Below, piece after piece: positions 1-8,766 of a DNA stretch of 64,000 nt. Below the pieces are notes generated by a model. The model worked only from the letters and a program-made list of their open reading frames with translations. It ran no database searches and was not told where the DNA came from. Source of the stretch: Maribellus sp. YY47 (GTDB taxonomy: Bacteria; Bacteroidota; Bacteroidia; Bacteroidales; Prolixibacteraceae); NCBI RefSeq assembly GCF_023111095.1, contig NZ_JALGYW010000022.1, positions 1-64,000 of the forward strand, written 5' to 3'. How positions within the stretch are numbered: the stretch's first letter is position 1; the number at the start of each line of letters is the position of its first letter. Position numbers and translations under genes: made by a program.

Positions 1-14
1 GAACGAAAGATTTT

Positions 15-122
<108 letters not shown>

Positions 123-128
123 TTTATT

Positions 129-165
129 AAAACCTGGTTCTGGTAACAGAGTCAGGTTTTTTTTA
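129..165 (+). terminator. rRNA operon terminator
   Basis: AAACCTG pairs with CAGGTTT, with a further TTCTG/CAGAG inner stem, and is followed by an uninterrupted run of T. It sits just after the 5S gene and is a standard intrinsic terminator. Confidence 0.85.
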
Positions 166-216
166 TGCAATAAACTTTTCGTGCATCCGTTTTTGCAATA
201 TCAAAAGCTATGCTTA

Positions 217-1803
217 ATGAAGAAATTCTTTACTAACCTAATTGATGCCAACTGGTTCTTTCTTTCACTTATTGCTTTTGTTATTGCTTTACCCTTATCA
301 CAAGCTTTGGTTTCGGTTTTCAGCGGTCTAATACTTTTGACTGCCCTTGCAGAAGATTCATGGGCCAATAAATTCAATAGAATAAAAGAACGGAAAGTTC
401 TTTTCCTTATTCCCTCAGTTTTTTTGATCTATTTAATTAGCACATTCCTGACAAATGATTCTTCATTTTACGATGTAAGAAAAACGCTTTTTTACCTGGT
501 TATTCCGCTTGCTTTTATACTGGGAAAAACGTTGAATTCATTACAGAAAAGATATATTTTTTATGCCTTTTGTACTTCAGTTACGGTGGCTATCATTATT
601 GCATTGGTAAGGTGGCAATTCATAAAAAATACCGGAGGTTTTGAAATCCATAAAATAAGCGTGATTTCTCATATCCGTTTTAGCTTTCAGCTGATATTAG
701 CTGCCTGGTTTTTTATATTTCTTTTATTTCTGAATTATCGAACAGTAGGCAAGGTCAGAAAAATTTTATTGGCTTCACTAACAGTTGGCATGCTTGGATT
801 TTTATTCCTTCAACAATCATTAACCGGAATATTAGCGTTTGGTGCGAGTTTAGTTTGTTTTGTTTTTTACCTTTTGTTTCAGCAAAAAATGAAACGACGA
901 ATAGCTGGAATAAACGGATTGGTTGTTATAATCATTTTCCCGGTGTGGTATGTTATGCATGCGGTCAATGGTTTTTATGATATTGATGAAAAGGTTGTCG
1001 CTCATCTTGAACTAAAAACTGCGCAGGGAAATCCCTATAAACACGATACCCAAAATCCTATGGTCGAAAATGGCCATTATGTATACTTATATATTTGCGA
1101 GCCTGAGATGCGCGAAGAATGGAATCAGGTTTCAGAGATAAAATACGATTCCATAGGAGGCAGCGGTTATCCTGTTGCAGCCACGTTAATGCGTTATCTC
1201 ACGTCAAAAGACTTACGAAAAGATGCCGAAGGAGTCAAAGCTTTATCAGAACAGGATGTCAGGAATATAGAAGCCGGGATGGCAAATTATATTTATGAAA
1301 GACGTTTTTCGCTTTACCCGCGAATTTATCAAACCATCTGGGAATATTATGTTTTTACTCAAACCGGTAATGCCAATTACCAGTCGTTTTCCCAGCGTAT
1401 CGAATTTGCCCGGGCAGCCATCACGATCATAAAAAAGAATTTCTTTTTTGGAGTCGGAACCGGGAATTGGAAAGAGGAATTTGCTAAGGCCTTTAAAGAG
1501 AACAATTCAAAATTGGATGAAAGTCTGTATGCGTCGTCACATAATCAGTACCTGAATTATATCGTAAAGTTTGGTATGCTTGGCTTTATCTACATAATGT
1601 TCTCGCTTATTTACCCCATCATAAAAACAAGGAGATACCATGATCCCTATTTTCTCGTGTTTTTGGTTTTTATGCTTGTAGCCAACTTGGCTGATTCCAA
1701 CCTTGAATCTCACATGGGTAGTTCGTTCTTCTTCTTTTTCTATTGTTTGTTTATTACCGGGCCGGGAAATTACTTTACTGAAGGCTTTTTGTCTGATCGA
1801 TAA
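217..1803 (+). CDS. O-antigen ligase/polymerase (Wzy/WaaL) family membrane protein
   Basis: About 528 aa, rich in membrane segments: around ten hydrophobic helices in the N-terminal 250 residues and three near the C-terminus, with one large outer loop between them. That loop ends in the family pattern FFGVGTGNW and then SSHNQYLNYIVKFG before the next helix, as in the Wzy_C domain of O-antigen ligases and polymerases. Such proteins polymerise or transfer undecaprenol-linked glycans at the outer face of the inner membrane. A GTG at 181 is in frame, but the ATG at 217 gives a better start (MKKFF). A second family member lies at 12959. Ligase and polymerase cannot be told apart from sequence alone. 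Confidence 0.75.
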   Translation: MKKFFTNLIDANWFFLSLIAFVIALPLSQALVSVFSGLILLTALAEDSWANKFNRIKERKVLFLIPSVFLIYLISTFLTNDSSFYDVRKTLFYLVIPLAFILGKTLNSLQKRYIFYAFCTSVTVAIIIALVRWQFIKNTGGFEIHKISVISHIRFSFQLILAAWFFIFLLFLNYRTVGKVRKILLASLTVGMLGFLFLQQSLTGILAFGASLVCFVFYLLFQQKMKRRIAGINGLVVIIIFPVWYVMHAVNGFYDIDEKVVAHLELKTAQGNPYKHDTQNPMVENGHYVYLYICEPEMREEWNQVSEIKYDSIGGSGYPVAATLMRYLTSKDLRKDAEGVKALSEQDVRNIEAGMANYIYERRFSLYPRIYQTIWEYYVFTQTGNANYQSFSQRIEFARAAITIIKKNFFFGVGTGNWKEEFAKAFKENNSKLDESLYASSHNQYLNYIVKFGMLGFIYIMFSLIYPIIKTRRYHDPYFLVFLVFMLVANLADSNLESHMGSSFFFFFYCLFITGPGNYFTEGFLSDR

Positions 1804-1887
1804 TCCCTTATAGAGGAAATCAATCACTTTGTCCGAACCTTTTTGTGGTCCTGATGTTCTTGTAACAAATAGAACAATAAAAGAACT

Positions 1888-2595
1888 ATGGAAAGAAGAA
1901 AATTTATCATCACAGCAGGAGTTGCTGCTGTTGCTGCTCCAATGTTGGGAACGCTCGCATCATGTGCATCAGAATCAAAAGCATTTGAAGGGCATAAATT
2001 TCCGGAACTGGGTTATGGTTACGATGCTCTGGAACCCTACATCGATGCGCAAACCATGGAGCTTCATTATTCGAAACATCACAACGGATATTATACCAAG
2101 TTTATGGCTGCTGCCGAAGGAACTGAATTGCTGAGTACCCCAATGGAACAGATTTTTGCTGAAATAAGTAAGCAACCTGAGGGAATCAGAAACAACGGAG
2201 GCGGTTATTACAACCACAGTCTTTTTTGGGAGAACATGACTCCGACACAAGGAGAAATGCCGACTGAATTAAAAGCCGCGATCGAAAAAGATTTTGGCTC
2301 GGTTGACGCATTTAAAGAAGAATTCGGGAAAGCCGGAAAAACCCGTTTTGGTAGCGGATGGGCATGGTTATTGGCTGACAAATCAGGGAAATTGGTAGTT
2401 TCGTCGACTCCGAATCAGGATAACCCGCTGATGGATATTGCCGAAGTTAAAGGAACCCCTTTATTGGCACTTGATGTGTGGGAGCATGCTTATTATTTGC
2501 ATTACCAGAATAAAAGAGCAGATTACGTCGATAATTTCTGGAACATTGTAAACTGGGACGTTGTAAACGACCGTCTGACAAAAGCATTAGCATAA
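1888..2595 (+). CDS. Superoxide dismutase (Mn/Fe family), exported lipoprotein
   Basis: A 235-aa Fe/Mn superoxide dismutase, converting superoxide to hydrogen peroxide and oxygen. The predicted metal ligands are all present: H60, H110 (in GGGYYNHSLFW), D196 and H200 (in LDVWEHAYY). The GGG before NH and the Gln in NQD (Q167) resemble the Mn-type or cambialistic branch rather than the Fe-type. Unusually it begins with a signal peptide carrying an RR pair (MERRKF) and a lipobox LASC with Cys26, so the mature enzyme should be lipid-anchored outside the cytoplasm. The upstream 85 bp hold no gene. It is probably monocistronic, as the next gene starts 54 bp on. Confidence 0.93.
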   Translation: MERRKFIITAGVAAVAAPMLGTLASCASESKAFEGHKFPELGYGYDALEPYIDAQTMELHYSKHHNGYYTKFMAAAEGTELLSTPMEQIFAEISKQPEGIRNNGGGYYNHSLFWENMTPTQGEMPTELKAAIEKDFGSVDAFKEEFGKAGKTRFGSGWAWLLADKSGKLVVSSTPNQDNPLMDIAEVKGTPLLALDVWEHAYYLHYQNKRADYVDNFWNIVNWDVVNDRLTKALA

Positions 2596-2649
2596 ACAGT
2601 TTTTGGCACTGTGCGTAAGGCTCATTATTTTTGACAAAAATTAAAAATA

Positions 2650-3426
2650 ATGAGCCTTAATTTTTGCTTCATTGGCGCCGGAAACCTCGCTACTCATCTG
2701 TCCACAGCTTTAAATGAAAAAGCAGGGAAAGTAATCCAGGTGTACAGCCGTACCGAAGAGTCAGCGCGAACGCTGGCACAAAAACTGAATTCGCCTTATA
2801 CCACTTCAACAAAAGAAATTACGGATAAGGCCGACATCTATTTTATTGCATTAAAAGACGCCGTTGTTGCTGACGTATTATCGGAAATCGATTTTCAAAA
2901 CAAATTAGTGGTACATTGTTCGGGGAGTTTGCACATGGCCGTGCTGAACGATTTTTCATCGAACTACGGTGTGCTGTACCCGCTGCAGACTTTTTCCCGA
3001 ATGCGAAGGGTGGACTTCGCCCAAATCCCGGTTTTTATTGAAGCGAATAATTCCGGCAATTTGAAAATCTTAACCACCCTGGCACACAAAATATCGGAGT
3101 CAGTAACAGAGATGGATTCTGCACGCAGAAAAAGCCTGCACATTGCTGCTGTTTTTTCCAACAATTTTGTCAATCATTTTTATACGCTTGCTGCCGATTT
3201 TCTGGAAGCACAGAATATTCCGTTCGAAGTGCTGCATCCCTTAATTCTGGAAACGGCTAAAAAAGCACAGGAAATGAATCCGAAGGATGCACAAACCGGA
3301 CCGGCAGTGCGTTTCGACGAAACTATAATTAATGATCATTTACATGTATTGGAAAAATACCCCGAAAAACAGGCGTTGTATAATTTAATTTCTAGGAGTA
3401 TTTTTGAACATCATCAAAAGAAATAA
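2650..3426 (+). CDS. Rossmann-fold DUF2520 protein
   Basis: A 258-aa protein with an N-terminal NAD(P)-binding Rossmann domain (FIGAGNLATHL at residues 7-17) and a C-terminal all-helical DUF2520 domain. The architecture resembles F420-dependent NADP oxidoreductase or 6-phosphogluconate dehydrogenase-type enzymes, but no substrate is established for this family as far as I know. It starts a compact three-gene set with kdsC (2-bp gap) and maf. This order is a recurrent Bacteroidota arrangement. Confidence 0.8.
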   Translation: MSLNFCFIGAGNLATHLSTALNEKAGKVIQVYSRTEESARTLAQKLNSPYTTSTKEITDKADIYFIALKDAVVADVLSEIDFQNKLVVHCSGSLHMAVLNDFSSNYGVLYPLQTFSRMRRVDFAQIPVFIEANNSGNLKILTTLAHKISESVTEMDSARRKSLHIAAVFSNNFVNHFYTLAADFLEAQNIPFEVLHPLILETAKKAQEMNPKDAQTGPAVRFDETIINDHLHVLEKYPEKQALYNLISRSIFEHHQKK

Positions 3427-3428
3427 AT

Positions 3429-3959
3429 ATGGGCTTTTTTAAAGACGAGTTATTAAAGGTAAAAGGATTTGTGTTTGACGTAGATGGAGTGCTATCAAAA
3501 GATACCTCGCCTTTAAATGAAGACGGCGATCCGGTTCGGACGGCGAATGTGAAAGATGGATTCGCCATTCGGAATGCGGTTAAAGCCGGTTATCCGGTGG
3601 CCATTATTACCGGTGGTTTTATCGAGCGTGTCAGGCTGCGTTACGAGAAGCTTGGGGTGGAGCATTATTACGACAAAGTGCGCGATAAAGTGGAAGCCCT
3701 CAACGATTTTTTGGCAAAGACTAATCTTACCGCAGAGGAAATTATGTTTATGGGGGATGATTTAGTGGATTACAGAGTAATGACTGAAGTCGGACTGGCT
3801 GTGTGCCCCAAAGATGCAGTTCAGGAAATTAAGGAGATATCCAAATACATTTCCGATAAAAACGGGGGCGATGGCTGTGTGCGCGATGTAATTGAGCAAA
3901 CCATGAAAGCCCAGCAAAAATGGTTTACCCCGGAAATGTTGAACGCTCGTGCTTTCTAA
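3429..3959 (+). CDS. kdsC: KdsC-type HAD phosphatase (KDO-8-phosphate phosphatase)
   Basis: A 176-aa HAD subfamily IIIA protein without a cap domain, the size of KdsC. The nucleophile motif is DVDG (D17, D19), motif II is TGG (T61; many KdsC proteins have TGR here), and motif III/IV is GDDLVD (about 109-114). KdsC removes phosphate from 3-deoxy-D-manno-octulosonate 8-phosphate, giving KDO for lipid A core synthesis. The kdsA, kdsB and kdsD genes are not in the window, so the substrate rests on family similarity. It sits between the DUF2520 gene and maf, with almost no spacing. Confidence 0.85.
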   Translation: MGFFKDELLKVKGFVFDVDGVLSKDTSPLNEDGDPVRTANVKDGFAIRNAVKAGYPVAIITGGFIERVRLRYEKLGVEHYYDKVRDKVEALNDFLAKTNLTAEEIMFMGDDLVDYRVMTEVGLAVCPKDAVQEIKEISKYISDKNGGDGCVRDVIEQTMKAQQKWFTPEMLNARAF

Positions 3960-3960
3960 A

Positions 3961-4536
3961 ATGAACTGGTTCCCGACATATAATTTTATTCTTGCCTCCA
4001 AATCACCGCGCCGGCAACAATTGCTACAAGCGCTGGGAATCGAATTTACGGTGCAGACAAAGGAAGTGGAGGAAGTATGGCCCGCCGGTTTGGCAATCGA
4101 AGAAGTTCCAGTTTATCTTGCCGAACTAAAGGCGGATGCATTTAATGCCGAACTTGGAGAAAACGATGTTGTGATTACGGCCGATACGGTGGTTTGTCTC
4201 GGCCCGGAAGTTTTGGGCAAGCCCGAAAGTTTTGACGAAGCTTGCGCCATGCTGCATAGGCTAAGTGGGAGAGAGCACCAGGTAATCACCGGTGTTTGTT
4301 TAACTTCCAGCAAAAAGCGAAAATCATTTTATTCGGTGACAAATGTTGAATTCAAAACGCTGACAGCTGCCGAAATCGAATATTATGTCACTCATTTTAA
4401 ACCTTACGATAAAGCGGGTGCATATGGCATTCAGGAATGGATTGGTAGCATTGGCATCAAACATATCGAAGGATCTTTTTACAACGTGATGGGGCTTCCC
4501 ATTCAAAAATTATACGAATACATTCAAAGTTTTTAA
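3961..4536 (+). CDS. maf: Maf family nucleotide pyrophosphatase
   Basis: About 191 aa with the Maf signature ASKSPRR at the N-terminus (residues 12-18), TADTVV (about 73-78) and GKPES. Maf enzymes hydrolyse non-canonical or canonical nucleoside triphosphates to monophosphates (dTTP/UTP or m7GTP types) in the cytoplasm. An upstream in-frame ATG at 3949 overlaps kdsC; the ATG at 3961, one base after the kdsC stop, is the more natural start. It ends the DUF2520-kdsC-maf set. Confidence 0.9.
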   Translation: MNWFPTYNFILASKSPRRQQLLQALGIEFTVQTKEVEEVWPAGLAIEEVPVYLAELKADAFNAELGENDVVITADTVVCLGPEVLGKPESFDEACAMLHRLSGREHQVITGVCLTSSKKRKSFYSVTNVEFKTLTAAEIEYYVTHFKPYDKAGAYGIQEWIGSIGIKHIEGSFYNVMGLPIQKLYEYIQSF

Positions 4537-4659
4537 ATCCCTTTCTCAAAAGGTTTCATTATCCCGGCTGTTATTAAACAGAGCGTTAAAAAAATATATG
4601 GTTAACATATTTCGCGGATAATTCGTAAATTGAATAGAAACAGAACTAAAATCAATGTT

Positions 4660-5664
4660 ATGAATCGTCCGATTAAATTAATTTCATTGTTTTTTTTCGC
4701 GTTCTTTCTGATCGGAGGTTGTTCATTACAGAAAAATGAAAAAGTAAAAGTTGGATTTTTAATTCACGCCTTAGATCAGGAGAGGTGGAAAAATGACCGT
4801 GATTTTCTGGTTCAAAAAGTAGAAGAGCTGGGAGGAACGGTGATCGTAAAAGTTGCCGATAACAATGCCGACAAACAACTGGCGCAGGCCAAGGAAGTGC
4901 TGGCTGGTGGTGTTAATGTTTTAGTGGTTGTTCCTGTCGATCAGTTTGCAGCCGCGGCAATAGTTGAAGAAGCCCATGCACACAGTGTAAAAGTTATTTC
5001 CTACGACCGTCTGATTAAGAATTGCAAGCTCGACTATTATGTGTCGACGGATAATATTGAGATTGGTTCTTTGCAGGCAACTTATCTGACAAGTATTAAA
5101 CCGACGGGTAATTATGCGCTAATTGGTGGAGCTCTCACTGATAATAACAGTCAGCTTTTGTACCTCGGGCAGCGCAATGTATTGCAGCCACTGGTCGAGA
5201 AGGGAGACATCAACATTATCTACAACGAATTCACCGATCATTGGGGGGAAGAAGAAGGGTATGCAGACACCAAGAAGATTCTGGCGCTTCCGCAGAAAGT
5301 GGATGCCATTATTGCTGCTAATGATGGAATTGCGATGGGAGTAATCAAAGCTTTGCAGGAAGCCAAACGCGAAGACGTTTTGCTAGCCGGGATGGATGCT
5401 GATTTGCCAAATCTCCAGGAAATCGTTGCCGGTCATCAAACTTGCACCGTTTATAAGCCTTACGAAAAACTGGCTGCAGCAACTGCCGAACTTGCTTTTC
5501 AGTTGGCTAAGGATGGTGGTTTTGAAAACACTTTCCAAACGGTAAGCAATGGAGCCAGATTGGTTCCAACGGTTTTCTTTAACGGCATGATCGTGAACAA
5601 AGAGAACCTGAAACTAACCGTGATTTCAGAGGGATATCAGAAAGAAGAGGAGGTTTATAAATAG
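4660..5664 (+). CDS. XylF-like periplasmic sugar-binding lipoprotein (orphan)
   Basis: About 334 aa, a type I periplasmic binding protein of the ribose/xylose class. A signal peptide is followed by lipobox IGGC, then a fold resembling D-xylose-binding XylF: VGFLIHALDQERW, then SYDRLI (XylF has the same YDR), VSTDN, and NDGIAMG. No permease or ATPase gene flanks it, so it may serve a transporter elsewhere or act as a sugar sensor for a membrane kinase. The ligand is inferred only from resemblance to XylF. An in-frame TTG at 4630 lies upstream; the ATG at 4660 directly precedes the signal peptide. A terminator follows at 5687. Confidence 0.82.
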   Translation: MNRPIKLISLFFFAFFLIGGCSLQKNEKVKVGFLIHALDQERWKNDRDFLVQKVEELGGTVIVKVADNNADKQLAQAKEVLAGGVNVLVVVPVDQFAAAAIVEEAHAHSVKVISYDRLIKNCKLDYYVSTDNIEIGSLQATYLTSIKPTGNYALIGGALTDNNSQLLYLGQRNVLQPLVEKGDINIIYNEFTDHWGEEEGYADTKKILALPQKVDAIIAANDGIAMGVIKALQEAKREDVLLAGMDADLPNLQEIVAGHQTCTVYKPYEKLAAATAELAFQLAKDGGFENTFQTVSNGARLVPTVFFNGMIVNKENLKLTVISEGYQKEEEVYK

Positions 5665-5686
5665 GGATAAAAAGGTAGGTTATGAA

Positions 5687-5714
5687 GGGATTCCATGACG
5701 GAGTCCCTTTTTTA
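5687..5714 (+). terminator. Terminator after sugar-binding lipoprotein gene
   Basis: GGGATTCC and GGAGTCCC form a stem (one mismatch) around ATGAC, followed by a T-run. It lies 22 bp after the stop of the sugar-binding gene. Confidence 0.75.
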
Positions 5715-6147
5715 TTCAAGTTTGTTAGTACATTCCCAATTATACCGATCGTCTCATCCTTCCCTGCGAGTATGGTGAGTTCCCGCTGGAAGACAGGGAG
5801 GATTGTAAGGTGGTTCAACGCATATGGCAATCAAGTATTTTGATCTTCGTTTCCTAAGAAGGCTGATCGTCTTTCCCAGGAATAGGGAAAGACAGGAGAA
5901 AGGGTATACAATTTACTGGAAATCAACTTTCATATCTGTTGGTGATTCCTAAGAATCATGATTGTTTTGTCAGCTTTTTGATTTCAACCGAGGGTAGTTA
6001 TCTTTATTGTTTTCAGAATATTTGAAAGCGGAACGTGGACCTTTAATGATATTGTAGACTTATTAGTCTTTTTCTATGCTTCATACCCAAATACTTTGCC
6101 GATATTTTATACTTTTGTCGCGGTTTTGAAAACAATATTTCAGAAAA
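5715..6147. other. Intergenic stretch, mostly unassigned
   Basis: No open frame here shows a protein family or plausible composition. The only signal I can support is TACTTTTG at 6110-6117, which matches the Bacteroidota -7 element TAnnTTTG and would start a transcript about 25 nt before the TTG start of the flavin reductase gene. No good -33 TTTG at the right distance is visible. Confidence 0.5.
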
Positions 6148-6792
6148 TTGAAGAAACATAAAGTCATACAGCTAAGACATTTAAGCGATTCAACTTTTGT
6201 AATCCGGATGGAGCGAAACGGAATGCCCTTTCAAACCGGGCAATTTTTGATTTTAAGCCTGAAGGGACAAATCGACCGCCGTGAATATTCGGTTTACAGC
6301 GGAGAAAACGACGATTTCCTGGAAGTACTGGTGCGCGAAGTGGAAGGCGGAAAAGTTTCGGCAAAGCTAAAACGCCTCAAACCCGGCGATCAGCTGGATG
6401 TGGACGGGCCGTTTGGCTTCTTTAAGTTTTCGCCCGATATGTTTTCGCCGCAAAAGTTTCTGTTTATCGCCACCGGAACCGGTATCAGCCCGTTTCACAG
6501 TTTTGTGAAAACTCATCCCGCTCTCGATTATCAATTAATTCACGGTGTACGTTATGTCGAGGAAGCTTATGATCATAAGGATTTTGATCCGAAGCGTATT
6601 ACACTTTGTACATCGGCGGACAAGAACGGCGATTTTGAAGGTCGGGTGACTGCGTTTGTGGCCGGGCAGAAATTGGATGTGGAAACCAACTGTTTTCTTT
6701 GCGGAAACAGTGAAATGATATACGAGATGTTCGACATTTTAACCGGAAAAGGAGTCCCGGTCTCGAACATTTATACCGAAGTTTACTTTTAA
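6148..6792 (+). CDS. Ferredoxin-NADP reductase-like FAD oxidoreductase
   Basis: A 214-aa protein of the ferredoxin-NADP(H) reductase superfamily. An N-terminal FAD-binding barrel carries the RxYS-type motif RREYSVYS (about residues 47-54), followed by a nucleotide-binding domain with ATGTGISPF and a late CGN motif, ending in an aromatic-rich tail TEVYF. It should shuttle electrons between NAD(P)H and ferredoxin, flavodoxin or a similar one-electron carrier in the cytoplasm. The start is a TTG; the next in-frame ATG is 20 codons in and would cut the first strand. A -7 promoter element lies about 30 bp upstream. Confidence 0.83.
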   Translation: MKKHKVIQLRHLSDSTFVIRMERNGMPFQTGQFLILSLKGQIDRREYSVYSGENDDFLEVLVREVEGGKVSAKLKRLKPGDQLDVDGPFGFFKFSPDMFSPQKFLFIATGTGISPFHSFVKTHPALDYQLIHGVRYVEEAYDHKDFDPKRITLCTSADKNGDFEGRVTAFVAGQKLDVETNCFLCGNSEMIYEMFDILTGKGVPVSNIYTEVYF

Positions 6793-6796
6793 TAGA

Positions 6797-6827
6797 AGCC
6801 CCTCTTAATCTCCCCAAAGGGGAGAAA
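6797..6827. repeat. Short dispersed hairpin CTCCCC-AAA-GGGGAG
   Basis: CTCCCC (6810-6815) and GGGGAG (6819-6824) form a perfect 6-bp stem within a context (CCCTCTTAATCTCCCC) that I recall as a frequent intergenic repeat in Bacteroidota. It may end the flavin reductase transcript but has no T-run. Confidence 0.45.
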
Positions 6828-6920
6828 AGAAAGACAGGGAGTGTTGAAATATTTTTAGAAGATTCAGGCTCAGGATGAACATACTCTGAACACTGAACAT
6901 AGAACTTTGAACTTTTTGAG

Positions 6921-8297
6921 ATGAAATATCACGTAATAACATTGGGGTGTCAGATGAATTTATCTGACGGAGAGCGGGTGATTTCGGTGCTGGATAAAGC
7001 CGGTTACCAGTGGACCGACAACGAGGAGGAGGCCAACCTGATTGGGATCCTGGCATGTTCGGTGCGGCAAAAAGCCATCGATAAAGTGTACTCGCGTATT
7101 CACAAGTGGAACAAATGGAAAAACCATAAAAATCTGATCACGTTTATTTCCGGATGTATTTTGCCCGACGATCACGAGAAGTTTCTGAAGCTTTTCGACA
7201 TCACTTTTCAGATGAAAGATCTGCCGAAACTACCCGAAATGATCAGCAACTACGGAATTACTACTCCGCTTCATTTAAAAGTGGGGATCGATCCGCATAA
7301 CGAGAACATTGAGCAGTTCTGGGATGTAAAACCCAATTACCAATCGAATTTTGAAGCATTTATTCCGATTCAGAACGGGTGCGATAAATTTTGTTCGTTT
7401 TGCGCGGTTCCTTACACACGGGGCAGGGAGGTTTCGCGTCCGTCGCGCGATATCGTTGCCGAAGTGGCATTGCTGGCCGCACAAGGATATAAATCGATCA
7501 CCTTGCTGGGCCAGAATGTAAATTCGTACGGCCTCGATAAAAAAGGAGAGGAGATCACTTTCCCGCAATTGCTGCGCGAAATTGGCGAGCTGGGCAAGCG
7601 CCTGAAAAAGGATTTCTGGGTGTATTTTACTTCTCCTCACCCGCGCGACATGACCGATGAAGTGATTGAAGTTATTGCCGAATACCCGGTGCTGGCCAAG
7701 CAGATTCACCTGCCCATGCAAAGTGGCGACGACAAAGTGCTGATGCGCATGAACCGCAAGCACAACATGGAAAAATACCGGCACATTGTGGAAAGCATCC
7801 GCCGTATTATTCCGCAGGCGACTTTGTTTACCGACATTATTGTTGGATTCACGGGCGAAACCGACGAACAGTTTGACAACACGCGCAAAGCGATGGAAGA
7901 GTTCCAATTCAACATGTCGTACACCGCTATTTATTCGCCGCGACCGGGAGCAACCAGTCACCGCTGGGACGATGATGTTCCGCTCGAAGAGAAAAAGCGC
8001 CGCCTGCATGTGCTTACCGAAGAACTGCGCAAACACAATCTTCCGTACAACAACAGTTTGGTTGGAAAAACCTTGCGTGTGCTGGTAAAAGGCGACGACC
8101 GGAAAGAAGGTTTCCTGTCGGGACATACCGAAGGAAAACTGATTGTTCGTTTTGCTGCTGAAAACAAAAAACTTGTAGGGCAGTTTGTCGACGTTAAAAT
8201 CACTTCCGCTTCCGATTTCTCGATGGAAGGGGAGTTGGTGGAAGCCGGCAGTTTGAAGTCAGAAGCCGGACAACCGAAATCGGTGGTAACAGTGTAA
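6921..8297 (+). CDS. MiaB-family radical SAM methylthiotransferase (atypical)
   Basis: A 458-aa protein with the UPF0004, radical SAM and TRAM domain order of methylthiotransferases. Cys10 (GCQMN), Cys46 (ACSVRQKA) and Cys79 (SGC) form the N-terminal cluster site. Cys154-x3-Cys158-x2-Cys161 is the SAM cluster, followed by PYTRGRE, and LLGQNVNSYG is also MiaB-like. MiaB adds a 2-methylthio group to i6A37 of tRNA. The protein lacks the N-terminal extension usual in Bacteroidota MiaB and has LACSVR where NTCS is normal, so it may be a second, divergent copy beside a standard MiaB elsewhere. A separate MtaB lies at 51978. Confidence 0.8.
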   Translation: MKYHVITLGCQMNLSDGERVISVLDKAGYQWTDNEEEANLIGILACSVRQKAIDKVYSRIHKWNKWKNHKNLITFISGCILPDDHEKFLKLFDITFQMKDLPKLPEMISNYGITTPLHLKVGIDPHNENIEQFWDVKPNYQSNFEAFIPIQNGCDKFCSFCAVPYTRGREVSRPSRDIVAEVALLAAQGYKSITLLGQNVNSYGLDKKGEEITFPQLLREIGELGKRLKKDFWVYFTSPHPRDMTDEVIEVIAEYPVLAKQIHLPMQSGDDKVLMRMNRKHNMEKYRHIVESIRRIIPQATLFTDIIVGFTGETDEQFDNTRKAMEEFQFNMSYTAIYSPRPGATSHRWDDDVPLEEKKRRLHVLTEELRKHNLPYNNSLVGKTLRVLVKGDDRKEGFLSGHTEGKLIVRFAAENKKLVGQFVDVKITSASDFSMEGELVEAGSLKSEAGQPKSVVTV

Positions 8298-8307
8298 CAA
8301 ATAATAT

Positions 8308-8350
8308 AACTTAGACCTTCAAGGTTTTCGAAACCTTGAAGGTCTAAGTT
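8308..8350. repeat. 43-bp perfect palindromic hairpin
   Basis: Two perfect 20-bp arms (AACTTAGACCTTCAAGGTTT and its complement) flank a 3-nt TCG centre, 10 bp after the methylthiotransferase stop. There is no T-run, so it is not a classic terminator, although it could block or stabilise transcript ends. The core ACCTTCAAGGTT/AACCTTGAAGGT resembles palindromes scattered in Bacteroidota genomes. Confidence 0.85.
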
Positions 8351-8504
8351 AACCCGCGGTCATTCGGGCTTATTTTTTGTTGTCATTTGTGTATCATACT
8401 ATAATCCAATTCGTATGGGATTATTTTTTCCCGGAGAGGCAATTCTGACTTCGCGGATCTTTTCTATTTTCGACGCAATAATAAAAGTATTGATTGTTTT
8501 AAGC

Positions 8505-8529
8505 GCTTAGCGGTTTGGAACCGCTTAGC
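8505..8529. repeat. Imperfect hairpin GCTTAGCGGTT/AACCGCTTAGC
   Basis: Eleven-base arms around TGG with a single central mismatch; CGCTTAGCG also reads as a direct repeat. It lies near the left edge of the repeat island. Function unknown. Confidence 0.6.
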
Positions 8530-8613
8530 GCGTGTTTCCTGCCGATAGTCAATGAAGTAGGGACCCTTTTTTTAGAGAACGGTTCCTTCGAATCGTTTCA
8601 GTGTTTCCCGAGG

Positions 8614-8662
8614 CTGAAAGTGTCGGAGCTTAATAGCCCGGTACGCAGTGCCGGGTTGGGAG
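8614..8662. repeat. Dispersed hairpin element, copy A (partial)
   Basis: CTGAAAGTGTCGGAG followed by a TTAATA spacer and the hairpin CCCGG..CCGGG (8637-8655). The same order with the same spacing recurs at 9397-9442, so these are two diverged copies of one element. No transposase is present nearby. Confidence 0.7.
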
Positions 8663-8766
8663 TGGAAGATGAATCCTCGTCCGGCGGGATGAATAGTTAA
8701 AAGCGCATGTTGCAGTTCCGAACGAAAAGTTGGTGTATTTCATTCGTATGTATTTTAAATTATTCA

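Noticed and set aside
5715-6147. Remnant insertion sequence in the gap before the flavin reductase gene
   Set aside because: No terminal inverted repeats, target duplication or transposase fragments could be found by eye.
7275-8126. 283-codon open frame on the minus strand
   Set aside because: It lies wholly inside the methylthiotransferase gene in antisense, and its translation shows no domain and a composition typical of a shadow frame.
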